Shown here: positions 43,640-52,024 of the stretch, piece by piece
Layout: each line of letters opens with the position of its first letter
Position numbering within the stretch: the stretch's first letter is position 1
Assembly (NCBI RefSeq): GCF_001424105.1
Contig: NZ_LMQH01000011.1
Span: 1,616,248 to 1,680,247, forward strand
DNA: 64,000 nt
Reading direction: 5' to 3'
From: Chryseobacterium sp. Leaf394
GTDB lineage: Bacteria; Bacteroidota; Bacteroidia; Flavobacteriales; Weeksellaceae
The notes under the pieces: generated by a model
What the model was told of the DNA's origin: nothing
The model's input: the letters and a program-made list of their open reading frames with translations, nothing else
Database searches by the model: none
Made by a program: the position numbers and the translations under genes

Positions 43640-44218
43640 TTACTTCAAATACTTCACAATCGCCTCATCCGTAGGCTTCACATCACTTTTAAAAGAACCG
43701 ATAAGCTTACCGTTTTCATCCAAAAGAAACTTGGTGAAATTCCAGAGAATATCGCTGTCTTTTACACCGTTTAAATCTTTTTCTGTAAGATATTTGAAGA
43801 TTGGCGCAGTGTCGTCACCTTTCACAGAAACTTTTGCAGCTAATGGAAAAGTTACACCATAGTTTTTCTCGCAGAAAGCACCGATTTCAACATTTGAACC
43901 GGGTTCCTGTCCGCCGAAATTGTTGGCCGGAAAACCTACCACTACAAGTTTATCACCATATTCTTTTGAGATCTGCTCCAGATCTTTGTACTGAGGAGTG
44001 AAACCGCACTCTGACGCAGTGTTGACAATAAGAATTTTCTTTCCTTTAAAATCTGCAAAGTTGATGGTTTTGCCTTCTTCAAGAGCATCTACTTTATAGT
44101 CGTAAATTGATTTTCCCATAAGTTCTTTGGTTTTGGTTTTTGAAGTCTCAGATTTTTTCTGAGCACAGCTGTTGATAAATGCCACGAAAGAAAGCAACAT
44201 AATAAACAATTTTTTCAT
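43640..44218 (-). CDS. glutathione peroxidase-family lipoprotein
   Basis: 192 residues with a signal sequence ending INSC (C18), so it is probably lipid-anchored in the envelope. The thiol peroxidase domain has the active cysteine C71 in NTASECGFTPQY, the glutamine in FPANNFGGQEPG and the tryptophan in WNFTKFL. Most bacterial relatives are cytosolic and reduce peroxides through thioredoxin. Export suggests defence at the cell surface. It follows a LolA-like gene by 15 bases. Confidence 0.87.
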   Translation of the reverse strand: MKKLFIMLLSFVAFINSCAQKKSETSKTKTKELMGKSIYDYKVDALEEGKTINFADFKGKKILIVNTASECGFTPQYKDLEQISKEYGDKLVVVGFPANNFGGQEPGSNVEIGAFCEKNYGVTFPLAAKVSVKGDDTAPIFKYLTEKDLNGVKDSDILWNFTKFLLDENGKLIGSFKSDVKPTDEAIVKYLK

Positions 44219-44233
44219 ATTGATTCAGGTATT

Positions 44234-44896
44234 TTAAAATTTAAAAGTATTGGCTGGGAAGACCTTGTTAATCTCCACTTTGTTGAGAATCATCACGTAG
44301 TCACCGTCTTTTTTGGCGCTCGATGATTCAATTCTGAAAGGCATCATCAAATTTCCGACCTTTTTGTAATCTGAATACAGTAAAGTATCATCTTTTTTTA
44401 TTTCTTTTAAAAGCATAAAGTTTTTGGTGTCGAAATAATAGATGTTTTTGTTCACGTTTTTGGTAAGTTCCACTTTATGACAATAGATATTCCCGATTTT
44501 TTCTTTGCCTAAATACTGTGCTTCAAAACCTTTGTTTTCCCAGTCGATAAAGTCGTTGTCGAAACTTTCAGCTACATATTCTTTGTACTCCTGAAGTTTG
44601 TTAGCTGCATAATTCATCGCGTACCCTTTATTTCCGTCGTATCCTTCTATAGCTGTTTCTTTTCCGCTGATGGTGATGACGGTTTTGGTTAAATTGGGAC
44701 GTGTCTGATAAATCTTTATGGGATATTCATCTTTCACTCCCAAAATCACTTTACCCTGCAGCAAAACTGAATTTAAAAGCTTCCACTGCGTTAAACCACC
44801 CGACAGTTCGATGTTTTTATCAATGATTTCCTTCGCGGTCTGCGCAAAAATCTGTTGTGAAAATATCAGGACGAATATTAAAAGGAGTTTCTTCAT
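44234..44896 (-). CDS. LolA-like exported protein
   Basis: 220 residues with a signal peptide (ending IFAQ) and an elongated beta-rich body resembling the half-barrel of the LolA/outer-membrane lipoprotein-sorting proteins: YQTRPNLTKTVITISGK, YDGNKGYAMNY, and a C-terminal KVEINKVFPANTFKF. It may carry a lipid or lipoprotein in the periplasm. It is the first gene of a pair with the peroxidase. Confidence 0.65.
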   Translation of the reverse strand: MKKLLLIFVLIFSQQIFAQTAKEIIDKNIELSGGLTQWKLLNSVLLQGKVILGVKDEYPIKIYQTRPNLTKTVITISGKETAIEGYDGNKGYAMNYAANKLQEYKEYVAESFDNDFIDWENKGFEAQYLGKEKIGNIYCHKVELTKNVNKNIYYFDTKNFMLLKEIKKDDTLLYSDYKKVGNLMMPFRIESSSAKKDGDYVMILNKVEINKVFPANTFKF

Positions 44897-45039
44897 TAAA
44901 TCAATTTTATCAAGTCAAATATAAGTCTTTCTTGGATAATGTGGCAATGTATCAATCTAACAGTGTAACAAAATATTTAGAATTTAGAATTTGTAATGAG
45001 AGATTGATACTTGGCTCTTTTTACTTTTATCTTGGCTCT

Positions 45040-45762
45040 TTAAATTAATTTCCTTGCTTTCTCCAGATCTTCCGGCGTATCAATGCCTACTCCCACAAAA
45101 TTGGTTTCGATTAATTTAATTTTCATTCCATATTCCAGATAGCGGATGCATTCTATTTTTTCGGAAATTTCAAGAGGTTTCATTTCGAGTTTTGAAAACT
45201 GAATCAAAGCATGTTTTCTGAAAGCGTAAACGCCGATGTGCTTGAAGTAATCTACTTTGTAAGTAATCTCCCGGTGAAAAGGAATCACAGAACGGCTGAA
45301 ATAAAGGGCAAAACCGTTATTGTCGGTGATCACTTTTACATTATTTGGGTTTTCAATTTCCTCTTTTTCATGAAGTTTTATTTTTAATGAAGCCAGAGAA
45401 ATTTCCTGATTTTCATCTTCTTTGAAGACTTCAATCAATTGCTGCAGCGGTTCAAGTTTTAGAAAAGGTTCATCGCCCTGAACGTTGATGACGATATCGC
45501 AGTCAATATTCTGAACGGCTTCAGCAATACGGTCGCTGCCGGTTTCGTGTTGCCCTGTCATCACTGCTTTTCCGCCATTACTTTCAATTTCATTAAAAAT
45601 CAATTCAGAATCTGTGGCGACGAAAACTTCATCAAACAAACCTGTTTCCACAACATTCTGATAAGTAGTTGTAATGACCGTTTTTTCTCCTAAAATCTGC
45701 ATCAGTTTTGCAGGAAAACGACTTGCTTCGTAACGCGCGGGAATGACAGCTATAATTTTCAT
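45040..45762 (-). CDS. kdsB: 3-deoxy-manno-octulosonate cytidylyltransferase
   Basis: 240 residues. The start [20 protein letters not shown], the [13 protein letters not shown] block and [10 protein letters not shown] identify KdsB, which forms CMP-Kdo for lipopolysaccharide. It appears alone; no other Kdo genes are adjacent. Confidence 0.95.
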   Translation of the reverse strand: MKIIAVIPARYEASRFPAKLMQILGEKTVITTTYQNVVETGLFDEVFVATDSELIFNEIESNGGKAVMTGQHETGSDRIAEAVQNIDCDIVINVQGDEPFLKLEPLQQLIEVFKEDENQEISLASLKIKLHEKEEIENPNNVKVITDNNGFALYFSRSVIPFHREITYKVDYFKHIGVYAFRKHALIQFSKLEMKPLEISEKIECIRYLEYGMKIKLIETNFVGVGIDTPEDLEKARKLI

Positions 45763-45853
45763 AAATCTAGTTTAAAATGAGAGACAAAAGTCGCAAAAGT
45801 TTTTGAGATGACGTTGCAAACGGTAGATTTTGTCTGCAGGCGGAATGACTAAT

Positions 45854-46471
45854 TTAAAAAGTTACTTTTTCAGAATGCTGTAAAAAATGAAGCAGGAAAA
45901 TGATTCCATAAATCCATGATATATATAAGAATGAATAAAAAATCCCAAACCCGAAGCTTTTTACTAAATCATCTTTACAATGTTTTGAATTTTTAAAGAC
46001 TAAACGTAATGCACGGAAGAAAATCCAGTAAAGCATTGCTATCAGGATAAGAACTGTAGCCCAAATAAAAATCCCCAAAAAATAAAGAAGAAATACAGCA
46101 ACCAAACCTATAAAAAACCACAAAACAACTGACAAAATAACTCCGGCACAGCCGTCTCCATCGCCAATATCGGGTAAACCTCCATCGAAACCTTCAAACT
46201 TTGGTCTTTTGTCGGCAATACTTTTCAGCTTCTCTCTGTTGACGATAGCTCCTACATTCTCTTTTAATTTTAAACCAAAATACAGTCCCAAACTCACAAA
46301 AAGAAAGAAGGCTCCAGCCAAAATAGAAGTAGAAATGATTGAATTCTGAAACAGTGTTCTGTGCGAATGAATACCTGAAATCCAGACACAAAGAATGACC
46401 AAAGTGATAATTCCGATTGTGAGAAAACTCAACATTTTGGTTTCTACTGTAAATCTGTTCTTCAAATTCAT
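45854..46471 (-). CDS. membrane protein of unknown function
   Basis: 205 residues with four clear hydrophobic helices (about 14-32, 42-64, 105-145 possibly two, and 172-195) and an acidic Gly/Asp loop (FEGFDGGLPDIGDGDGC) between them. I recognise no family. No operon context. Confidence 0.6.
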   Translation of the reverse strand: MNLKNRFTVETKMLSFLTIGIITLVILCVWISGIHSHRTLFQNSIISTSILAGAFFLFVSLGLYFGLKLKENVGAIVNREKLKSIADKRPKFEGFDGGLPDIGDGDGCAGVILSVVLWFFIGLVAVFLLYFLGIFIWATVLILIAMLYWIFFRALRLVFKNSKHCKDDLVKSFGFGIFYSFLYISWIYGIIFLLHFLQHSEKVTF

Positions 46472-46519
46472 CAGAAAGTTTTAAAACTAAAATTCAGGCT
46501 AAATATCAAATCAACTACT

Positions 46520-47086
46520 TTAAATTTTATCTAAAATTTTCTTCGGTAAAACTTTATTCAACTGAGATTTCATTTCCTTTTCCACCAAGACATATTTCCA
46601 GTTTTTTCTGTCTTTGGAGATAGCGCAGGCTTTCGTTTTTGCATTGATGTAATAAGCCATTTCATTGGGATAATAGACCACACTTCCTTTTCCGTATTTC
46701 TGAACCAGCATATCTTTAATCTTATTTCTCATTTCGTCCTGCATCCCTTCAGCATTGCAACGGATTCTTGTAGAGTAATTTACAATAGAAAAATGTTCCC
46801 CGTTCACAAATTCAGAATTTCCAACCTGCGTTACTTTATAGTTGATGATTTCAACCTTCATGATCGGATTGTTGTAGGTCATATTTAAAATCATTGTCAT
46901 CTGATCTTTTGGCACAACAGTAAAAAACTTTGGATAAATACCTTCGACGGCCTTATCAATATCTTTTGATTTCAGATTTCCCAGAAAAGAGGAAAATGAT
47001 TTCGAAATGATTTGCTGATCATTATTCTGCGCAGAAAAACACACGCTCATCAGTACGAAAAGGCTTAATAAAAATTTTGTTTTCAT
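46520..47086 (-). CDS. exported protein of unknown function
   Basis: 188 residues, signal peptide (ending VCFSAQ), then a mixed alpha/beta domain with a Lys-rich C-terminus; two cysteines (about 111 and 154) could pair. I do not recognise the family, although the size and YYPNEMAYYINAKTKACAISKD resemble an NTF2-like or DUF-type exported domain. It stands alone, downstream of the PPIase genes. Confidence 0.55.
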   Translation of the reverse strand: MKTKFLLSLFVLMSVCFSAQNNDQQIISKSFSSFLGNLKSKDIDKAVEGIYPKFFTVVPKDQMTMILNMTYNNPIMKVEIINYKVTQVGNSEFVNGEHFSIVNYSTRIRCNAEGMQDEMRNKIKDMLVQKYGKGSVVYYPNEMAYYINAKTKACAISKDRKNWKYVLVEKEMKSQLNKVLPKKILDKI

Positions 47087-47112
47087 AATTTTTTCAGTAA
47101 AAATATAAAAAA

Positions 47113-47132
47113 AGCCACTCTTGCGAATGGCT
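47113..47132 (-). terminator. terminator of the fused PPIase gene
   Basis: AGCCATTC pairs with GAGTGGCT around GCAA on the minus strand (one G-T), followed by a T run. Confidence 0.65.
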
Positions 47133-47152
47133 ATATGATTATTTGTTGGTGA

Positions 47153-48235
47153 TTATTTAATTTTAACCAATTCTACGTCGAAAACCAACCACGCATTTGG
47201 CGGGATAACACCTCCTGCACCATTTGCTCCGTAACCCATCGCTGGTGGAATCAGTAATGTAGCGGTTTCACCTTCTTTAAGTAACAGAATTCCTTCGTCC
47301 CAACCTTTGATTACTCTGCCCATTCCTATAGGAATTTCGATAGGCTCATTTCTCTTGAAAGAAGAATCGAATTCTGTACCGTCAACCAGTTTTCCTGCAT
47401 AATGCACAGAAACATTGTCACCTACTTTTGGAGAAGCTCCGGTTGTAGTTTTTGTGATTTTATAGTAAAGACCAGACTCAGTTTTCTGCATTCCAACTTT
47501 CAGATCTTCCATTTTTTTATTTGCTTCAGCTTCAGCTTTTTCAGCCATCGCTTTGTTGTTGGCAGCGATTTTAGCTTTCCCTTCAGTGAAAGTTTTCGCA
47601 GCGTCATAGTTTTTATACTCATCACCTTTGCTGAAAATACCCACTTTTTCAAGTACTACATCAGTTTTTGGTTTATCCTGAGGACCTTTTTCTACGTTTG
47701 CAATTGCATCTACAGTCTCCAGACCTTTTACCACTTTACCGAAAATTGTGTGTCTTCCGTCTAACCAAGGTGTTGCCACTTCAGTGATGAAAAACTGAGA
47801 ACCGTTGGTGTTAGGACCTGAGTTTGCCATAGAAAGAACACCTTTCCCTGTGTGTTTAAGGTCGTTTTTTTCGTCTTCAAACTTGTAACCCGGATCTCCC
47901 ATTCCTGTTCCCTGAGGATCACCTCCCTGGATCATAAAATCTTTGATTACTCTGTGGAAAATAGTTCCGTCATAATAAGGAACACCTTTCGCTTTCGCTT
48001 TGTTGTCGATTTTTCCTTCTGCAAGACCAACAAAGTTGGCTACAGTTACAGGTGCTTTTTTATCTTCCAACTTCACGATCATGTTTCCTTTCGTTGTCTG
48101 AAGATTAGCATAAAGTCCGTCATTAAGACCTTCGTAAGTTTCTTTGTCTACGTTCATTTTTTTATAGATTGGAGTGCAGCTCATCAGCGAAACGCTTGCC
48201 GCTGCAAGAATTATATTTTTATTAAAAAGTTTCAT
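47153..48235 (-). CDS. fused cyclophilin-FKBP peptidyl-prolyl isomerase lipoprotein
   Basis: 360 residues. A lipobox (SLMSC, C20) is followed by a cyclophilin domain (about 44-205, with GTIFHRVIKDFMIQGGDP and GSQFFI), a Lys/Ala-rich coiled linker (about 210-252) and an FKBP domain (about 262-360, VGDNVSVHYAGKLVDGTEFD and NAWLVFDVEL). Two unrelated prolyl isomerase types thus share one chain, presumably as a periplasmic folding factor. Its ATG directly abuts the stop of gldI, so the two are coupled. Confidence 0.93.
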   Translation of the reverse strand: MKLFNKNIILAAASVSLMSCTPIYKKMNVDKETYEGLNDGLYANLQTTKGNMIVKLEDKKAPVTVANFVGLAEGKIDNKAKAKGVPYYDGTIFHRVIKDFMIQGGDPQGTGMGDPGYKFEDEKNDLKHTGKGVLSMANSGPNTNGSQFFITEVATPWLDGRHTIFGKVVKGLETVDAIANVEKGPQDKPKTDVVLEKVGIFSKGDEYKNYDAAKTFTEGKAKIAANNKAMAEKAEAEANKKMEDLKVGMQKTESGLYYKITKTTTGASPKVGDNVSVHYAGKLVDGTEFDSSFKRNEPIEIPIGMGRVIKGWDEGILLLKEGETATLLIPPAMGYGANGAGGVIPPNAWLVFDVELVKIK

Positions 48236-48745
48236 TTATATTAATTTGAGTTTTATGATTAAAGGAACATCGTTATCAATTTTGTTTTCGTCCCCGAAGG
48301 TGCCGTAAGCCAGTGATGAAGGCACAAGCAGCGTAATCTCCTCTCCCGCTTTCATGTATCTGAGAGCGTTCTCCACGGCTTTCAGTTCATCAAAATGACC
48401 GAATTTTGCATTTTCTCTGGCGAATGATTTTTCATAAATTTTAGTCATATCAAAATCGTAGAGTTCGTAGGAATAGGAAACCGGAGCGTCATCCATCTGC
48501 TTCTGTCTGTCATCGAAACCGGCAACATCTACCCAGTAATTCAGCTTTGTAGGATAAAACTTTGTCTGTTGACCAGAAATCCAGTCCTGAATCTGCTGTC
48601 TTTCCAGAGTATTGAGATTTTTGGTTCTCTCTTTAGAAGTTTTAAGGTCAGACTGACTCAGCACTCCGCCTACCGGAGGATAAACTGTAGTATTTCTTTT
48701 GCAGCCAACAAAAGCCAAAACCGATAGAATAACTAATTTTTTCAA
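48236..48745 (-). CDS. gldI: gliding-motility-associated FKBP-type isomerase GldI
   Basis: 169 residues if translation begins at the TTG at 48743-48745 (MKKLVILSVLAFVGCKRN, lipobox VGC, C15). An ATG at 48802 is in frame but gives an unlikely N-terminus. The FKBP-like C-terminal half (YMKAGEEITLLVPSSLAYG) and the pattern NTTVYPPVGG are shared with GldI proteins, which are needed for gliding and T9SS function in Flavobacterium. The paired PPIase follows immediately. Confidence 0.78.
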   Translation of the reverse strand: MKKLVILSVLAFVGCKRNTTVYPPVGGVLSQSDLKTSKERTKNLNTLERQQIQDWISGQQTKFYPTKLNYWVDVAGFDDRQKQMDDAPVSYSYELYDFDMTKIYEKSFARENAKFGHFDELKAVENALRYMKAGEEITLLVPSSLAYGTFGDENKIDNDVPLIIKLKLI

Positions 48746-48804
48746 AAGCAGAATGTTTAAACCGTTGCGAAAATACGCAATTATGCGAACATATAAAAAC
48801 AAAA

Positions 48805-48827
48805 AAAGCCAGGAAAAATCCTGACTT
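48805..48827 (-). terminator. terminator of ilvE
   Basis: AAAGCCAGGA and TCCTGACTTT pair with one mismatch around AAAA; T residues follow in the leftward RNA. Confidence 0.65.
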
Positions 48828-48847
48828 TATATTTATTACTGAGTTTC

Positions 48848-49921
48848 TTAAACAGTCTCAAGAATATTTTTCTCTACCAAAACTCTCCATCCGAAAGGAT
48901 CTTCGGTAAGATTGGTCTGAAGATTTACCAAATCATTCTTAAGGGTTACAGCGAAACTTTCTTCATCTGAAAGTGCCGGCAATTCCAGTTTTTCACCCTG
49001 ATACCCCAATGCCTGGAACACCGTGGTTACTACAGCAGTTCCTACACCCCAAACTTCTTTTAAAGAGCCGTCTTTCTGTGCAGCAACTACATCTTTTACT
49101 TTAATTGGCTCAACTTTTACTTCAAAGCCTCTCTTTTTAGCCAACTGAATGAAACTGTCTCTGGTAACACCATCTAAAATTTTCTCTGATGTTGGTGGAG
49201 TGTAAATTGTATCGTTGATTCTTACAAAAACATTCATTGTTCCGCTTTCCTCAAAATATTCGTGGGTCGCGTCGTCTGTCCAGATAATCTGATCGTAACC
49301 TTCTTCAATTGCCAACTGCGTTGGGTAGAATGACGCTGCATAGTTTCCTGCTGCTTTTGCAGAACCTACACCGCCGCTTGCCGCTCTCGAGTAATGATCT
49401 GAAATTTTTACAGAAACCGGTTCTGTGTAATACATTTTTGCAGGAGTGGTCACAATTGCAAACATATATTTATTGGCAACTCTTGCTTTCAAAGCTTCTT
49501 CCGTTGCGAAAATCAAAGGTCTTATGTATAAAGAATTTCCTTCGCCCTGCGGAATCCATTCTCTGTCGATATTTACAAGGGCTTTTAAACCTTCAATAAA
49601 CATTTCCTCAGTTACTTCCGGCATTGCAAGACGCTTCGCAGATTTATTGATACGCTCAAAATTCTTTTCAGGCCTGAAAAGGAAAACCTGTCCGTCTTTG
49701 TCTTTGTAGGCTTTCATACCTTCAAAACAAGCCTGTCCGTAATTTACTCCCATCATCGCCGGAGTAAAAGGAATCGGACCGTAAGGAACCACTTTCACAT
49801 CACCCCATTTCCCATTCTCATACTCACAGATCACCATGTGATCAGCAAAAGTATTTCCGAAGGAAAAGTTGTTAGGGTCGAATGTAGAAATTCTGGAGTT
49901 TTCTGTCTTTTGAATTATCAT
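48848..49921 (-). CDS. ilvE: branched-chain amino acid aminotransferase
   Basis: 357 residues, fold-type IV PLP enzyme. The lysine in GGVGSAKAAGNY binds PLP, and EEGYDQIIWTDDATHEYFEE together with SGTMNVFVRI form the substrate loop. It converts the 2-oxo acids of Val, Leu and Ile to the amino acids or the reverse. It is divergent from mnmD, with two promoters in an 83-base gap. Confidence 0.95.
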   Translation of the reverse strand: MIIQKTENSRISTFDPNNFSFGNTFADHMVICEYENGKWGDVKVVPYGPIPFTPAMMGVNYGQACFEGMKAYKDKDGQVFLFRPEKNFERINKSAKRLAMPEVTEEMFIEGLKALVNIDREWIPQGEGNSLYIRPLIFATEEALKARVANKYMFAIVTTPAKMYYTEPVSVKISDHYSRAASGGVGSAKAAGNYAASFYPTQLAIEEGYDQIIWTDDATHEYFEESGTMNVFVRINDTIYTPPTSEKILDGVTRDSFIQLAKKRGFEVKVEPIKVKDVVAAQKDGSLKEVWGVGTAVVTTVFQALGYQGEKLELPALSDEESFAVTLKNDLVNLQTNLTEDPFGWRVLVEKNILETV

Positions 49922-49946
49922 TTCTTAAATTTTTTATGATGTTCTA

Positions 49947-49954
49947 CAAATTTA
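49947..49954 (-). promoter_or_regulatory. -7 promoter element of ilvE
   Basis: TAAATTTG on the minus strand fits TAnnTTTG, about 26 bases before the ilvE ATG, leader about 19 bases. Confidence 0.5.
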
Positions 49955-49985
49955 ATATAATTTTTTAAATATAAAAATTTTACGT

Positions 49986-49993
49986 TAAATTTG
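49986..49993 (+). promoter_or_regulatory. -7 promoter element of mnmD
   Basis: TAAATTTG on the plus strand fits TAnnTTTG; RNA would start about five bases before the mnmD ATG (50005). Confidence 0.5.
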
Positions 49994-50004
49994 ACAAAAA
50001 AAGC

Positions 50005-50679
50005 ATGAAAAGGGAGATAAAAACAACAAACGACGGAAGTAAAACATTATACATCAATGACTTAAATGAAAACTACCATTCACACCACGGTGCGTTGCAG
50101 GAAGCAGAACACGTGTTTGTCAAAAATGGACTGAATTTAATAAATGATTGCGAAATTAATATTTTAGAACTCGGTTTTGGAACAGGTTTGAATGTTTTGG
50201 TAACAATTAATGAATATTTAAAAACTGACAAAAATCATAAGATTAATTATTTTTCGCTTGAAAAATATCCGATAAATGAATCAGAAATAAATGATTTAGC
50301 TTATTTTGAACTTTTTGATAACGCAGAATTAAAAAATATTTATCAGAAAATTCACAGTACAGATTGGGAAAATCTCCAAGAAATTGTTCCGGGTTTCAGT
50401 TTAAAAAAGATTCAGTGTGACTTCTTTGATCTGAAAAACACAGACTTACCTGAAATAAATCTCGTCTATTTCGATTGCTTTGGGGCAAGAGTGCAGCCCG
50501 ACCTGTGGGAGATGCCCCTTTTTGAGATGGTTTCAGATAAAATGAGTGTAAACGGATTGTTAACAACATATTCATCTAAAGGCAGTGTCCGAAGGATTTT
50601 AAAGGAACTCAACTTCAACGTGAAAAAAATGCAGGGACCTCCGGGAAAACGGGAAATGATTAATGCGTGGAAGCTTTAG
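50005..50679 (+). CDS. mnmD: MnmD-type tRNA methyltransferase (5-methylaminomethyl-2-thiouridine)
   Basis: 224 residues. The DUF752/MnmC-methyltransferase domain shows ILELGFGTGLNVLVTI (SAM site) and YFDCFGARVQPDLWEMPLF, ending in MQGPPGKREMINAWK. In E. coli the same step is done by the N-terminal half of the two-domain MnmC; here the enzyme is a free-standing methyltransferase with no oxidase half. It transfers a methyl group to the aminomethyl side chain of U34 in some tRNAs. Confidence 0.88.
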   Translation: MKREIKTTNDGSKTLYINDLNENYHSHHGALQEAEHVFVKNGLNLINDCEINILELGFGTGLNVLVTINEYLKTDKNHKINYFSLEKYPINESEINDLAYFELFDNAELKNIYQKIHSTDWENLQEIVPGFSLKKIQCDFFDLKNTDLPEINLVYFDCFGARVQPDLWEMPLFEMVSDKMSVNGLLTTYSSKGSVRRILKELNFNVKKMQGPPGKREMINAWKL

Positions 50680-50706
50680 ATTTAAAATTCATGATTCAAG
50701 TTTTAA

Positions 50707-50735
50707 GATTTGAGATTTGAGATTTGAGATTTAAA
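50707..50735. repeat. tandem seven-base repeats after mnmD
   Basis: GATTTGA occurs three times in tandem, followed by the variant GATTTAA. The same unit appears more weakly at 29893-29918 between pdhA and pdhC. Confidence 0.75.
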
Positions 50736-50826
50736 AATTAAGATTTTAGAATGAGAAGATGATTAATATGGTTTTTTCTCTTTCAGGCAAAACAAAATCT
50801 TTAAATTAGCATTACAAATATTATAT

Positions 50827-51243
50827 ATGGTAGATAAAATCAATGTAAGAGTATATGCATGTGCTGTAAAAGATAAAAAAGTGCTTACCTTATTCGAAGA
50901 ATACGCCGGCGAACCCTTGATGAAACTTCCCGGAGGAGGACTTGAATTAGGAGAAGGTCTTACAGACTGTCTTCACAGAGAATTTGACGAAGAGTTAAAC
51001 GTCAAAATTGAAATCCTTGAACACTTTTATACTCAGGAGCATTTTCTCACTTCAAGATTTCGTGATAACGAACAGTTGCTTACGATATACTATTTAGTAA
51101 AAATTACCAACGAAGAAGATTTCCTCATCATGGATCCCTGCATCGAAAGAACCGAATGGGTTAATATTGACAGACCGGACAACCCTTTTCCTTTACCGGT
51201 TGACAAAATTGTCTTCGATAAATTAAAAGAAAAATTCCTGTAA
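50827..51243 (+). CDS. Nudix hydrolase
   Basis: 138 residues. GGGLELGEGLTDCLHREFDEE is the Nudix box, in the middle of a domain that starts VRVYACAVKDKKVLTLFEE. The family removes phosphate from nucleoside diphosphate derivatives; the substrate is not clear. Its stop codon lies within a 28-base perfect palindrome that serves as a terminator. Confidence 0.9.
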   Translation: MVDKINVRVYACAVKDKKVLTLFEEYAGEPLMKLPGGGLELGEGLTDCLHREFDEELNVKIEILEHFYTQEHFLTSRFRDNEQLLTIYYLVKITNEEDFLIMDPCIERTEWVNIDRPDNPFPLPVDKIVFDKLKEKFL

Positions 51244-51259
51244 AATTTTACAGGAATTT
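51232..51259. terminator. palindromic terminator overlapping the Nudix stop codon
   Basis: AAATTCCTGTAAAA (51232-51245) and its exact complement (51246-51259) form a 14-bp stem with no fixed loop; T-rich sequence follows. The DUF4294 gene converges here from the other side. Confidence 0.75.
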
Positions 51260-51263
51260 ATTT

Positions 51264-51971
51264 TTATCGCGGAGACTTAAAATCTTTGGCACCTGGATAA
51301 GGCTGCAGATAGCCGGAGTTCCAGTTGGACTGCAAAAGTGATTCTAAAAATTCGTCAGTTCTGTTTTTATGAGGATTGTATTTTTCCTTAAGATCAATAT
51401 CTGCCACTTTTCCTTTCACATTCCACCAGAATGCGCTCCAGCCTCCACGAAGTTCTTTGATCACTTCAAAAACGTTCTTACCGGTTGCGCGGCTCATCAG
51501 TTTCGCAAAGACCTGACCTTCTGTTGTCGTTAAATCGCGTAACTGTTTTTCATACTGGTCTGCAAGCATATTCTGCCGGTCTTTCACAAATTTCCGTTTG
51601 GCAGCAGAATCCATATCCTGCATATCTGCCTGAATATCGCGATACTGCTGTAGAGCTGTGAGAAAGAGAGGATAAACGCGGTATAGCTTCTTATTAAGGA
51701 AAAGATAGAAATTTTTATCAAGCTGATTATTGAATTTTGGTCTGTTTACCAATCTCAATTCATCCATTATAACAACTGTTTCCCCATTGATCTCGTAAAT
51801 TTTTGCCTTTTGTCTTTCGTCATAAAAATATTTCTGACCATATTCATCCACTTTCAACTGATCCTGTGGATACTGACTTAAAGGTCTGATTCCGAGCGAA
51901 TCAACAATTTGAGCGTGGGCAGATATCGCAAAAAAAATAAGAAAAGGGAAGAAAACTTTATTTAAAATCAT
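51264..51971 (-). CDS. exported DUF4294-like protein
   Basis: 235 residues from the ATG at 51971; an earlier in-frame ATG at 51992 adds seven residues. Signal peptide ends at AISAHAQ. The rest is alpha-helical and Lys/Asp-rich (FKSPR at the end), with the conserved IYEINGETVVIMDELRLVNR and FLFLNKKLYRVYPLFLTAL blocks characteristic of the DUF4294 family of Bacteroidota. Function unknown. Confidence 0.75.
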   Translation of the reverse strand: MILNKVFFPFLIFFAISAHAQIVDSLGIRPLSQYPQDQLKVDEYGQKYFYDERQKAKIYEINGETVVIMDELRLVNRPKFNNQLDKNFYLFLNKKLYRVYPLFLTALQQYRDIQADMQDMDSAAKRKFVKDRQNMLADQYEKQLRDLTTTEGQVFAKLMSRATGKNVFEVIKELRGGWSAFWWNVKGKVADIDLKEKYNPHKNRTDEFLESLLQSNWNSGYLQPYPGAKDFKSPR

Positions 51972-52024
51972 TATTTTTACACTTCGTATCAAAAAAAATC
52001 AACGCAAAAATCATTCCTTTCTAT

